A DNA stretch of 64,000 bases from Fibrella arboris (GTDB taxonomy: Bacteria; Bacteroidota; Bacteroidia; Cytophagales; Spirosomataceae), in NCBI RefSeq assembly GCF_041321095.1, contig NZ_JBGGWE010000002.1, positions 62,001-126,000 on the forward strand, read 5' to 3'. The notes beneath the pieces are model-generated. The model ran no database searches and was not told where the DNA came from. It worked only from the letters and a program-made list of their open reading frames with translations. Every line of letters starts with the position of its first letter. Position 1 is the stretch's first letter. The translations under genes were made by a program, and so were the position numbers. This document shows, in pieces, positions 17,138 to 25,738 of the stretch.

Positions 17138-18238
17138 CTACCTGAGTCCGTATGAAGTTTCCTTGACGATATAATCGACCACGGCTTTTAAATCGTTGGT
17201 TTCATTGAAAACCGCCAACTGGCGGTCGGCACCGGTTCCGTTCCTGAGAATTTCGTGTACGTATTCGCATTCTTCGCGGCTTCCCAGTTCGTCGACAACA
17301 TCGTCGACAAAGGCGAGAAGCTCATAAATCAACTCATGGGTGGGCACTTCTATCTGTTTGCCAAAATCGATGAGTTTGCCCTCGATACCGTAGCGGGCCG
17401 CCCGCCATTTGTTCTCGGATATAAGCACCCGTCGGTAGGGCCTGAAGTTCAGGTTGGCCTGTTGCAACTTGTAGATTTTGGCTACGAGCGCCTGCATGAT
17501 CGCCGCCAGGCAAACAGTTTCATCGACCCGCATAGGTACGTCGCAGATACGGAACTCGATGGTGTCGAAGAAAGGATGGAGCCGGATATCCCACCAGATT
17601 TTCTTGCCATTGTCGATACACCCCGTCTTTACCAGCAGGGCAATGTACTCGTCGTACTCGGCAGCGCTGCTGAAATAATCGGGAATACCGGTGCGCGGAA
17701 ATTTATCGAACACCTTCGACCGGTACGATTTGAAGCCTGTATTACGACCGCACCAGAAGGGCGAATTGGTAGAAAGGGCGTAAATATGAGGCAAAAAGTA
17801 CCGCACCGCGTTCATGATCTGAATCCCTTCATTACGGCTGGCAATGCCTACATGCACGTGCATGCCGAAAATCAGGTTTGAGCGGGCCACATCCCGCATC
17901 TCCTCAATAAGGCGGTCGTACCGTTCGTTGGGCGTGATCAGCTGGTGCTGCCAGTCAGAAAACGGATGCGTGCCTGCAGAGGCTACATGCAGGTTCTGCC
18001 GTTCGGCCAGTTCAATAATTTCACGCCGCAAAAAGGTCACTTCCTGGCGCGCCTCCTGAATATTGTGGCAAATATTTGTGCCAACCTCCACAACCGCCTG
18101 GTGCATTTCGGCCTTTACACGTTCCTGAAGGATGATCTGCCCACCATCGACGAGCTTCGACATGTGCGAGCGCAACTCGCGGGTTTCGGGATCAATGGTC
18201 TGGAATTCTTCTTCAATCCCAAGCGTGAATTCGGGCAT
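17138..18238 (-). CDS. GCS2-type carboxylate-amine ligase (YbdK family)
   Basis: A 366-residue member of the glutamate-cysteine ligase type 2 family, which makes a gamma-glutamyl or related amide bond using ATP. The family opening is plain: TLGIEEEFQ (residues 5-13). A HVHVGI-type strand, FEFRICD-like TIEFRICDVPMRVDETV and a late arginine-rich segment follow. E. coli YbdK has weak glutamate-cysteine ligase activity, but the true substrates of this subgroup are unclear. I chose ATG 18238 over the longer frame because GIEEEF is normally near the N-terminus. First gene of the three-gene cassette; the gap to the next is 58 nt. Confidence 0.88.
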   Translation of the reverse strand: MPEFTLGIEEEFQTIDPETRELRSHMSKLVDGGQIILQERVKAEMHQAVVEVGTNICHNIQEARQEVTFLRREIIELAERQNLHVASAGTHPFSDWQHQLITPNERYDRLIEEMRDVARSNLIFGMHVHVGIASRNEGIQIMNAVRYFLPHIYALSTNSPFWCGRNTGFKSYRSKVFDKFPRTGIPDYFSSAAEYDEYIALLVKTGCIDNGKKIWWDIRLHPFFDTIEFRICDVPMRVDETVCLAAIMQALVAKIYKLQQANLNFRPYRRVLISENKWRAARYGIEGKLIDFGKQIEVPTHELIYELLAFVDDVVDELGSREECEYVHEILRNGTGADRQLAVFNETNDLKAVVDYIVKETSYGLR

Positions 18239-18301
18239 AGTTTCCTGATTGTTGTATGAAGGGAAAGTTAAGCGATTCCCTCGAGACCACAAACCTGAAC
18301 A

Positions 18302-19306
18302 TTAGCCTATGGGCATCAATCGATTTGCGCTGATGCGCATACGTACCTGATCACCAATTTGTACATCGTCGCGCTCGGTGAGCAGGCGTAGCGAAACATA
18401 CCGGCTAATTGTCACGTCGAGCTCGCTTCGGCTACCCTGAAAAAATACCGCCCGAACCCGTCCTGCTATTGGCCCGTCGCTGTCGAGGACGATATGCTCG
18501 GGACGGAGGCCGAAGATTGCTTCAGGGGCATCGGAAGGCGGAAGGCCCAGGGCCGCGAGGTGTTTCCCCCGGATGCTGTTTACCGGGCCAGTCATCCGGG
18601 CCGCATACGTTGTTCCGGGGTTGGCATAAATCGCGCGCGGGCTGCCCACCTGTTTCAATTGTCCCTGTTGAAGAATGCCGATCTGATCCGCTATAGACAA
18701 AGCATCGGTGGCATCATGGGTCACAAACAGACAGGCGGGCGGCGGAGAGTCGTGGGGGTGACGTTTGATCAACTCAAACAATAAATCCCGGATAATAAGG
18801 CGGTTAGGTAAGTCCAGGTGGCTAAATGGTTCGTCGAGCAGTAAGACCCGGGCGGGTTCGGCTACTGCTCTGGCAATGGCCGTGCGTTGCTTTTCGCCAC
18901 CTGATGCTTCGCGTGGTTTGTGATGCTGAACGTTTTCCAGCCGGCAGAGCTTCAGTAACTCATCGACCCGGGCTTCGCGGTAGGTACGTTCATAGAACCG
19001 AAGCGCATAACTGATATTTTCGCGAATTGACACGTTGGGCATCAACTGGTATTCCTGCGGCACCACCCGAATCTGGGGATGCCCCGCCACCAGCACGTCT
19101 TTTGGACCGGGAATCAGGTGGCCATCGAGCCGCACTTCGCCCCGGTCTGCATCGAGGAGGGCGGCAATCAGGTGCAGCAAGGTGCTTTTTCCTGACCCGC
19201 TGGCACCTACCAGGGCCATAATTTGTCCGCCGTCGAGCGTTAGTGAAACATTCCGGACGGCGGGAAGATCAGTAAATGATTTAGACAGGTGGGAGGCAAC
19301 TAGCAT
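18302..19306 (-). CDS. ABC transporter ATP-binding protein with TOBE-like C-terminus, orphan
   Basis: A 334-residue ABC ATPase. Walker A GASGSGKST at 34-42, Q-loop in VVPQEYQ, signature ASGGEKQR at 134-141 (usually LSGGQ), Walker B LLLDEP at 155-160 and H-loop VTHD are all present, so it should bind and hydrolyse ATP. The C-terminal 80 residues, with FGLRPEHI and a following barrel, resemble the TOBE domain of importer ATPases of the MalK/PotA/CysA type. No permease or binding-protein gene lies near. It is 64 nt upstream of the ligase cassette on the same strand, so co-transcription is possible. Confidence 0.9.
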   Translation of the reverse strand: MLVASHLSKSFTDLPAVRNVSLTLDGGQIMALVGASGSGKSTLLHLIAALLDADRGEVRLDGHLIPGPKDVLVAGHPQIRVVPQEYQLMPNVSIRENISYALRFYERTYREARVDELLKLCRLENVQHHKPREASGGEKQRTAIARAVAEPARVLLLDEPFSHLDLPNRLIIRDLLFELIKRHPHDSPPPACLFVTHDATDALSIADQIGILQQGQLKQVGSPRAIYANPGTTYAARMTGPVNSIRGKHLAALGLPPSDAPEAIFGLRPEHIVLDSDGPIAGRVRAVFFQGSRSELDVTISRYVSLRLLTERDDVQIGDQVRMRISANRLMPIG

Positions 19307-19330
19307 GGGGGCAAGTTAAGCCCGGAATGC

Positions 19331-19723
19331 TTACTCTACATAAGGTGTAATGAAGGCGTAAAATTGTTGACGAACGTTGATGAACTGTTGTTCGAGCATT
19401 TGATAGCCGCTACGCAGCCGCCGGTGACGCTCGTCAATCTCCTGGCGACGCTGCCAGTTCGGTGTTCGTTTAGCCGATGACTGCTCCTCCATCTCAATTA
19501 ATTCGGAGAGCTGTGCCATCTGAGCCCGAAGACCGGTAAACCACTGGCGAAAAGACACCGACCGATTCACTGTGTCGAAGTCGGCTGTCGTGTCGCAGAC
19601 ATAGGACAGGAGCGAGGTAAAGTAGCTCTCCTGGTCAGAGTAGAGGGCGAGTGCCCGAAGCCATTGCTGATGTTCGTGCTGATAAAGCGAAAAACGTTCT
19701 GTGGTTAGTTGAGTGGTCGCCAT
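19331..19723 (-). CDS. Hypothetical helical cytoplasmic protein
   Basis: A 130-residue, largely alpha-helical polar protein without a signal peptide. A heptad-like stretch lies at about 60-115, rich in Gln, Glu and Arg. I do not recognise it. It is 24 nt upstream of the ABC ATPase on the same strand and is probably co-transcribed with it. Confidence 0.6.
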   Translation of the reverse strand: MATTQLTTERFSLYQHEHQQWLRALALYSDQESYFTSLLSYVCDTTADFDTVNRSVSFRQWFTGLRAQMAQLSELIEMEEQSSAKRTPNWQRRQEIDERHRRLRSGYQMLEQQFINVRQQFYAFITPYVE

Positions 19724-20011
19724 GACAAGATGCCAATAAGAATGGGCGATAAGATGGACGTGTGAGTAAAAAGAGGAAGAATAAGTAAAACTATATAATT
19801 TGAAGACTGTCCCAAGAAAAATGCAAAAATTATCTTTTTTTTAATCAGTTAACGGGACACAAGCAGGGGTACGTCTCCGCAACCTGGGTAGAGACAACCC
19901 ACTCAATCTGCCCATAGGCGCGCATTGCTAAACAAACCCTATAACTGGCTGTTCCGACTTTGAGTGAGTAGACATTGGGTTCTGCTTTGCTGCAACTGGC
20001 CGCGCCATTCC
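19724..20011. other. Divergent intergenic region, AT-rich core
   Basis: 288 nt between divergent genes. The part nearest the minus-strand gene (about 19770-19850) is clearly more AT-rich than the surroundings and probably holds promoters for both sides, but no exact TAnnTTTG box is present. One octamer copy lies at 19868. No small gene or strong hairpin is seen. Confidence 0.4.
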
Positions 20012-20821
20012 ATGATCAATCGAAAATACAGCAACTGCCAGCTCGTGATCACGGCTTTGCTCTGCCTGCTTAGTGGCACTGTCGATGGGCAGAACCGTGT
20101 GCTTGACCATAATACCATTGGCTGGTATACCTATAATGGCGACCATACGATCAGTAAAAACTGGTCAATTCATACGGAATATCAGTGGCGGCGCATTGAC
20201 CTGATACGTACCTGGCAGCAGTCGCTTGCCCGGCTTGGGGTAAATCGGAGTCTCAATGAGCAGGTAAAGATTGGGGGTGGGTTCACCTATTTTACCACGT
20301 TTCCGTATGGGAGGTATCCACAAGCTGATGCCGGAGTGCCCTATGCTGAACGTCGGATTCATGAGGATATTCAATTTATAAGTAAGTATGGAAAGCTGGA
20401 CATAACGCAGCGATTTCGGCTGGAACAACGCTGGCTGGCTACCTTATCGGACCAGAACCCGAGAAATGTCGCTGACTGGGAATTTCAGAACAGGATCCGT
20501 TATCAGATGGCCGGGGAGTTGCCGCTGTCTGGCCCGACAATCGATGACGGCGAAGTATACATGACTTTTTTCGACGAGGTTTTTATCGGATTCGGACGAA
20601 ACGTGGGGCAGAATATCTTTAATCAGAACCGTATTTCGGTCGGCCTGGGCTATCAGTTCCGCGATAACGTTCAGCTTGAATTGAACTACCTGAATCAGGT
20701 TGTGCAGCATGCCGATCTTGACCAGGCTACCGGCAAACCAGTTTTTGAAGTGAACAATGGCTTCAGGCTCAATCTTGTCTATTCCATTGATTTTACGGCC
20801 GGGAAGGGGGGGACTAAGTAG
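20012..20821 (+). CDS. DUF2490 family outer-membrane beta-barrel protein
   Basis: A 269-residue protein beginning MINRKYSNC with a signal peptide (about 8-27). The mature part matches DUF2490 proteins: an opening WYTYNGDHTISKNWSIHTEYQWR, then repeated amphipathic strands such as LDITQRFRLEQRW, NRIRYQMAG, and a final strand LNLVYSIDF. Small outer-membrane barrels of this family are common in Bacteroidota; their role is not established. ATG 20012 is preferred because the frame upstream does not look like a signal peptide. Confidence 0.8.
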   Translation: MINRKYSNCQLVITALLCLLSGTVDGQNRVLDHNTIGWYTYNGDHTISKNWSIHTEYQWRRIDLIRTWQQSLARLGVNRSLNEQVKIGGGFTYFTTFPYGRYPQADAGVPYAERRIHEDIQFISKYGKLDITQRFRLEQRWLATLSDQNPRNVADWEFQNRIRYQMAGELPLSGPTIDDGEVYMTFFDEVFIGFGRNVGQNIFNQNRISVGLGYQFRDNVQLELNYLNQVVQHADLDQATGKPVFEVNNGFRLNLVYSIDFTAGKGGTK

Positions 20822-20980
20822 GCCCGCAATACCCCCTTTGCTCGTCACTTGTAGGGGGGCAACAGCGAGACTGTACCCATCATTATCGCTGTAGAGCCGT
20901 CAACACCACCGGAATGCATCTGCATCGGATCATCCGTATGCCCTTCAGTGGTGAGTCAGGTAAGTATTGGCGAACGTGTG

Positions 20981-21361
20981 TTATTCAGCAGCCAAGGGAG
21001 GCAGTTTGGTGGCCAATAGATAGGGTTCTGCTCCTGACAGAACAACATCAGCTTTATCAAAAAAATCGACTGATTCAACTTCGGTGTACCGGGCCAGGGT
21101 GGGTTCACCCCAGACAACACCGTGGCTGTAGGTGCAAACGAAATAGCCAATGTTGTCTTTAAAAATAGTGACGACAACCTCTCCATTATCTGAGGCGGCT
21201 CCCACAGTTTCACTAACGAGCTTGTCGCCGCGTCTGAAAATAACTTTGTATATCCGATCAGATTTAAGGTCATACCCCATGCTCCTGATTCGTTTGGCCA
21301 CCCGATTATAGACGCGTTCTGCCTGAATGGGGTTAATGGTGAATGGAATGAAGAATTTCAT
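20981..21361 (-). CDS. Hypothetical protein
   Basis: A 126-residue protein starting MKFFIPF, with no signal peptide or membrane segment. An N-terminal helix (NPIQAERVYNRVAKRI) leads into a beta-rich part with FRRGDKLVSETVGAASDNGEVVVTI. The look is of a small alpha/beta cytoplasmic protein. I do not recognise a family. A longer in-frame start 39 nt upstream is possible but less natural. Confidence 0.55.
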   Translation of the reverse strand: MKFFIPFTINPIQAERVYNRVAKRIRSMGYDLKSDRIYKVIFRRGDKLVSETVGAASDNGEVVVTIFKDNIGYFVCTYSHGVVWGEPTLARYTEVESVDFFDKADVVLSGAEPYLLATKLPPLAAE

Positions 21362-21434
21362 AGTCGATTTATGGTAGGTGGTTGTATTTCCCCTAAACAT
21401 ACTACTCGATTATGAAGAGAGTATGAAATATAAC

Positions 21435-22415
21435 TTATTGAATATCAGTAAATTTTAATGTAATTAATGTGCCTGACTCCACGGGTAGGTCAACTGAAAT
21501 ACCAATATGGTGAAAACGGCTGATTGTTTGGATTACCTGGAGGCCGATGCCGTTGCCAGTGGCTTTCACCGGGCGTCCATACTGCGTTAGCATCGCAATC
21601 TGTTCAGTTGTCATTCCAGGGCCGCTATCTGAAATAGTTAACGTTGGTCGATTGCCAAACTGACCCCACCCGATCGTTACATGCCCCTGGTCCCGGTTGT
21701 AGCGAACTGCGTTGCCAATCAGATTGAGCAACATGGTGTACAGCAACGAATGATTCGCTGAAATACTCACAATGTCGGGACCGGGTTCCAGTGTCAGGAT
21801 GATCTCTTTCATAGCAATGCGGTCATCAAGCGCGTGAAGCACTTCCAGCAGGACAGACCTGATTGACACGGTTTCGTTTTTCAGGTACTGGTGGTTTTCG
21901 ATCCGCGCCAGACAAAGCAGCATCTGCACAATCCGGCTTAACCGAAGGAGTGTCTGTTGCGAGTCGACAAGGCGGGCGGCAATGTGGTCAGGCGTTTCGT
22001 CGTCGGCAATGATGTTATCGAATCGATTGCGTAATACGGCGATTGGTGTTAGTAGCTCATGAGACGCATAGGCGGTAAACGCTTTTTCGCAGGCGAACCG
22101 AATGTCGAGCTGACTCATCAGGTTATTGATCCGTTTGTCGAGCTGACGCAGGTCAGTCGTTGTTGTTTTCAGCGGAACAAAGTCGAACTGTCCCGGATCC
22201 TGAATCAGGCGTAGCTTTCGCCGAATAAGCAGGCGCATGGGCTGCAGCAAAAAATGGCTGTAGCCAAGGTCTGCCGGGACCATGAGGCTCAGGCTCACCA
22301 GGACCACGATATACCATAACGGGGTAATTGGTACCGGCCAGAATGCCCAACAGCCACCCGCCAGCAGAAAGCGCATGAGCGTGTTGTACAGCATTATTTT
22401 GACGGCCAGCCTCAT
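21435..22415 (-). CDS. Sensor histidine kinase
   Basis: A 326-residue membrane histidine kinase. Two helices (about 12-30 and 33-52) leave almost no periplasmic loop, so it may sense membrane or cytoplasmic cues. A linker or HAMP-like helix leads to the phospho-acceptor His119 in YASHELLTPIAVLRN. The N-box (NLIGNAVRYN), G1 (ISDSGPGM) and G2 (GNGIGLQVI) form an intact ATPase domain. Its start overlaps the response-regulator stop by 4 nt (ATGA), so translation is probably coupled. Confidence 0.93.
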   Translation of the reverse strand: MRLAVKIMLYNTLMRFLLAGGCWAFWPVPITPLWYIVVLVSLSLMVPADLGYSHFLLQPMRLLIRRKLRLIQDPGQFDFVPLKTTTTDLRQLDKRINNLMSQLDIRFACEKAFTAYASHELLTPIAVLRNRFDNIIADDETPDHIAARLVDSQQTLLRLSRIVQMLLCLARIENHQYLKNETVSIRSVLLEVLHALDDRIAMKEIILTLEPGPDIVSISANHSLLYTMLLNLIGNAVRYNRDQGHVTIGWGQFGNRPTLTISDSGPGMTTEQIAMLTQYGRPVKATGNGIGLQVIQTISRFHHIGISVDLPVESGTLITLKFTDIQ

Positions 22416-23098
22416 AGGATTCGGGGTAAATTCGCCCGGTAGCCTACGCCTCGCACCGTTTCCAGCCAGTCTGTTGACGCATGGACCGCCAACTTTCTGC
22501 GCAGGTTTTTCAGATGCACATCAATGTAATTGGAGTCGGGCCCATCGTCGGCCATATTTCCCCAGATATGTTCTGCCAGTTGCAGGCGCGTCAGCACCCT
22601 ATTCCGGTAAAGCAATAGATAATGCAGCAGATCGTATTCGCGGCGCGTAAGCTCCAGTTCCCGCGCCCCAAAATGAACCCGCCGGGCCAGCGGATCAAGG
22701 ACAAAGCCAGAGAAAATGATGTCAGGTTCGGTGAGCCCGTGTTTTCGGCGATTGATCGCCAGCATACGGGCGTGCAGCTCTAGCAATGAAAACGGCTTCG
22801 TGATATAATCGTCGGCTCCCAGATTTAGGCCCTTTAGCTTACTGCCCAACTCGCCACTGGCCGTCAGAATCAGATATGAGGCATCATGCTGACAGAGAAT
22901 GGTTTCCTGTAGGAGGTCAAAGCCATCGTAATCGGGAAGGCCCAGATCGATAAGCACGAAATCGTAGTTGTTCATCCAGATTCGTTCAGATGCCTCTTTT
23001 CCCGTACTCGCCACATCGCAGACAAACCCTACTTTTCGCAGAAAGTGAGCAATTTCCTCAGCCATTGCGGGCTCGTCTTCTACGATGAGTGTATTCAT
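22412..23098 (-). CDS. OmpR/PhoB-family response regulator
   Basis: A 228-residue regulator partnered with the overlapping kinase. The receiver domain has an acidic pair in VEDEP, phospho-acceptor Asp51 in VLIDLGLPD, Thr in LTASG and Lys in YITKPF. The C-terminal winged helix contains ELTRREYDLLHYLL and ends with LETVRGVGYRANL, typical of the family. ATG 23098 gives a normal N-terminus (MNTLIVEDEP); the longer frame adds an unconserved tail. Targets are unknown; the nearby envelope genes are possible. Confidence 0.94.
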   Translation of the reverse strand: MNTLIVEDEPAMAEEIAHFLRKVGFVCDVASTGKEASERIWMNNYDFVLIDLGLPDYDGFDLLQETILCQHDASYLILTASGELGSKLKGLNLGADDYITKPFSLLELHARMLAINRRKHGLTEPDIIFSGFVLDPLARRVHFGARELELTRREYDLLHYLLLYRNRVLTRLQLAEHIWGNMADDGPDSNYIDVHLKNLRRKLAVHASTDWLETVRGVGYRANLPRIL

Positions 23099-23154
23099 GA
23101 CGGAGTTACGTGTGTGGGCTTTGACGAGCGTGTTGATCAACCCACCTCAATCAG

Positions 23155-23194
23155 TTCAGTCGTGGATCAGCTCAACTGCCGATCCACGGCTGAA
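23155..23194. terminator. Hairpin after the 45-residue ORF
   Basis: CGTGGATC (23161-23168) pairs with GATCCACG (23181-23188), extended by TTCAG/CTGAA after one mismatch. It lies 3 nt beyond the stop of the small minus-strand ORF and upstream of the response-regulator start, as expected for a terminator or processing stem. There is no T-run. Confidence 0.5.
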
Positions 23195-23197
23195 TCG

Positions 23198-23335
23198 CTA
23201 TTTACCGCCTTTCGGTGCAGGTTTTGGCGCAGCTGGTGCTGCGTCGGTTTCGCGTTGCTCGTACTTCGGAACTTTATGCCCGGCCTTAGCTCCTTTAGCG
23301 ACTACTTTTTTCGCCTTCTTTATATCGATCGACAT
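23198..23335 (-). CDS. Small basic protein (45 residues), hypothetical
   Basis: A short frame running from ATG 23335 to TAG 23198 gives a 45-residue protein. It begins MSIDIKKAKK, continues with a basic Lys/Ala stretch, and ends in a Pro/Ala/Lys tail (APKPAPKGGK). Its composition is strongly non-random and resembles small nucleic-acid- or ribosome-associated basic proteins, but I recognise no family. A hairpin directly after the stop supports a discrete transcript. No clear ribosome-binding site is visible, which is normal here. Confidence 0.5.
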   Translation of the reverse strand: MSIDIKKAKKVVAKGAKAGHKVPKYEQRETDAAPAAPKPAPKGGK

Positions 23336-23693
23336 GGTTGACTCAGATTTACTTGTTGGAAAGAATATGCAGTAACAGGGGCACTATCAACCAGGATAGA
23401 GCCGATGAACCGCGAAATGATTTGACTGGTAAGCGCACCTTTGCAGGCAGGCCGTACGTGCAGTATGTCAACTGCCAAAGAGAGGAGTAACGTACCCAAA
23501 GCGTCTAGCAGACACGGGGAAGTTACTGAGTGTACATGTGGCTGGTTACTGGCTTGGTCAACACCGTCAATGCAGAGGATCGAAAGCAGATTACCGCTAA
23601 TCAGGCGCACATGTTGATGCATAGATAACGCATGGGTGCGGTAAACGCTTCTTTTTAGGCGAAATCATTTTGGGCGATCAGTATCGAAAAACG
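23336..23693. other. Intergenic stretch without a supported gene
   Basis: 358 nt between the small basic ORF and the terminator of the next gene. Open frames exist on both strands but their translations look random. One octamer copy lies at 23490. It presumably holds the promoter of the 45-residue ORF, but I cannot point to a -7 box. Confidence 0.4.
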
Positions 23694-23737
23694 CAAAAAG
23701 TCCCTCCAACGTACCTGAATGGCTTATTGGGGGGACT
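23694..23737 (-). terminator. Intrinsic terminator of the coiled-coil secreted protein gene
   Basis: Arms 23699-23709 and 23727-23737 form an 11-bp stem with one G-T pair, and on the minus strand a run of five T follows (23698-23694). It begins 22 nt after the stop codon at 23760. The loop begins within an octamer copy (23709-23715). Confidence 0.6.
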
Positions 23738-23759
23738 AAAAAGCTAGACGCAGACGAGC

Positions 23760-24437
23760 CTACTGTTTCTTCGCTTTTACCGTTTCCACGTTTTTACGCT
23801 TGTTATCCATGTCTGTCGAAGCCGTGGTCTGGTCTACCTTGTTCGTCTCAACATCTTTCAGGAGTTGCTCGAGTTCCTTCGCGTTCTCGTCGATCTTTCG
23901 TAGCAGCCGTTCCTTCTCCTTTTTGTTGTTCTCGATGTCGCGGGCCAGCGTTTCACCTTTCTTGACCAGTTTCTGGTGGTTCCTCTGCGACTCGTTGAAG
24001 CCATCTTCGGCCACACGGACCTCGTCATTGAAGAGCGATTTGGCCGCAAAATCTTTCAGCAGTTTATCGGCCGCATCGTAATTGCCATTGCCGGCACTGA
24101 CATAATTCCCGCCGCCCAGATCATAGGCCGTGAAAATGGTGGTCGATTTTTTGTTCCCCTTCACCTGGCTGGTGAAATTGACTGGCTCGGCCGAAATGTC
24201 TTTCATGTCGGCGGTGGTGATCCGGTACGTTCCGCGCGACGACGAAGTTCGACCGAAGGGTTTGATGTACTCCTCCCACTCTTTTTCCACCTGCTTGTCG
24301 CTCAGCGGAATGGTCAGGAATAACCCTTTGTATAGCTGCTTATCGATGGTTTGTTCGCCAGCATACACTGTTTGTGCCTGGACGTTTGCCGCTGTCAGCA
24401 AAAAGCTGACGCTTACCAGTACGTTACGGAGGTTCAT
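23760..24437 (-). CDS. Secreted coiled-coil protein, hypothetical
   Basis: A 225-residue protein with a signal peptide (1-21, ending NVQAQ). Residues about 25-130 are a mixed globular part; residues about 145-220 form a long Lys/Glu-rich coiled coil with repeated hydrophobic positions (for example RLLRKIDENAKELEQLLKDV). It is likely periplasmic. No known domain is recognised. Its own terminator follows. Confidence 0.7.
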   Translation of the reverse strand: MNLRNVLVSVSFLLTAANVQAQTVYAGEQTIDKQLYKGLFLTIPLSDKQVEKEWEEYIKPFGRTSSSRGTYRITTADMKDISAEPVNFTSQVKGNKKSTTIFTAYDLGGGNYVSAGNGNYDAADKLLKDFAAKSLFNDEVRVAEDGFNESQRNHQKLVKKGETLARDIENNKKEKERLLRKIDENAKELEQLLKDVETNKVDQTTASTDMDNKRKNVETVKAKKQ

Positions 24438-24465
24438 AGTTAGTAAAGATGGTTGAAATTGGGGC

Positions 24466-25680
24466 CTATATTACAGCTTTGCGGGTAACAATCAATCGTT
24501 TCTCGCCGTTTCGGAGTGTTGTGGCGAAGACGTAAACGCTGCCACCTTCGCGCAGGCCCAGTTGCTTACGAAGTACAGCAACGGACTGTGGAAAGTTGCG
24601 GACCGTGAGGTTTACCTGTTCGTCAGGTACGTGGTTCAGCACTGATCTCCGGTCTGCCCGACAAACAGCATCGACCTGAAATATCCGTCCCGGAAAGTCG
24701 GCTACCAGGGTATCGCTCGTGTACAGATGACTATGCGGGGCCAGTTTGCTCAAGCCAAACCGGTCACCCGCCAGCCGGAAAGCGCCTGCTTTCAACAGGG
24801 CGGCGTTGGGTTCATACAGGTACGCTGCCGGATCAGCAAGTAATACGGGCGCTGTGGCCTCATTGCCGCGTCGATAAGTGAAAAGGTGTGGCTCAGCCTG
24901 CTCACGCAGGTTGATGGCCGACATCTGCACATCGGCGCTGGGTAGGTGCTGCTGACCAAGCACAAAGAGGATTTCCTTTACCTCGCCCCGAACAGCCACT
25001 GTGTGAACAGCGCGGGTAGTGGGCAACTGACGCAGCGTCGCTTCAATATCGAGCAGGGGGGAGGTCTTGATCAGCAGGTTCTGTGCTTTGCTGAGCAACA
25101 GGGACAGATGCGTTAGCACATCCGGTTCACAATCAGTCAGGCCCACTACGCGCTCACCGACTCGGCCCGCCCGCGTGTCGCGGCGGGCGGGGTCAAGATA
25201 TAGCCAGTCGAGCGGCTCCGGTTGGCTGGCGAGCCAGTCAAGCCCGTCACCAGTCTGTACGGAAACAGTATGCAGGCCAAGTACTGACAGGTTCAGGGCC
25301 GTCAACGCAGCGAGCGACTGGGTACGTTCCACATACACGACCTGCGCCATGTTCCGGGCGAACGCCGCCGTGTCGACGCCCATGCCGCCGGTGAGGTCGG
25401 CCAGGCTGTGGCCCGATACGAGCGACGCTTTGTAGGTGGCTGTTCGCTCCGATGAGGCCTGCTCAACCGATAAGGGTGGAGGAAAGGTCAGGTCAGGGTT
25501 GGCATACCAGGCGGGTAACTTCGTTCTGGCTTTTTGTCGCGACTGAATCTGTTCGGCCAATTCACGAAGGCGTATGCCCGATATGCCTGCCGGAGGCCGA
25601 AGTAACAACGACTGCACATCGGCGTTCAGGTGGTTCGTGATAAAGGTTCGGTCAGCGTCAGATAAATTGGGGAGCGGCAT
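24466..25680 (-). CDS. Class I SAM-dependent methyltransferase with THUMP-like domain
   Basis: A 404-residue protein. After an N-terminal helical part, the SAM-binding Rossmann motif LADLTGGMGVDTAAFA is clear, with a following acidic strand (VYVERTQ) and the catalytic-loop-like LDWLYLDPARRD, in which DPAR replaces the DPPY of related enzymes. The C-terminus (about 300-404) matches the THUMP-like domain annotated in this group. The substrate is unknown; RNA or a ribosomal component is a guess from the domain name only. ATG 25680 is used because the frame upstream is not conserved-looking. Confidence 0.85.
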   Translation of the reverse strand: MPLPNLSDADRTFITNHLNADVQSLLLRPPAGISGIRLRELAEQIQSRQKARTKLPAWYANPDLTFPPPLSVEQASSERTATYKASLVSGHSLADLTGGMGVDTAAFARNMAQVVYVERTQSLAALTALNLSVLGLHTVSVQTGDGLDWLASQPEPLDWLYLDPARRDTRAGRVGERVVGLTDCEPDVLTHLSLLLSKAQNLLIKTSPLLDIEATLRQLPTTRAVHTVAVRGEVKEILFVLGQQHLPSADVQMSAINLREQAEPHLFTYRRGNEATAPVLLADPAAYLYEPNAALLKAGAFRLAGDRFGLSKLAPHSHLYTSDTLVADFPGRIFQVDAVCRADRRSVLNHVPDEQVNLTVRNFPQSVAVLRKQLGLREGGSVYVFATTLRNGEKRLIVTRKAVI

Positions 25681-25738
25681 AGACAAAGGTAAAAAACGGG
25701 GCTTCGAGACGAAGCTCAACGCGACACGTTTCCGTGAT

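Noticed and set aside
23320..23622. A 100-codon minus-strand frame upstream of the 45-residue ORF
   Set aside because: Composition looks random, no domain or signal is visible, and it overlaps the start of the better-supported small basic ORF.
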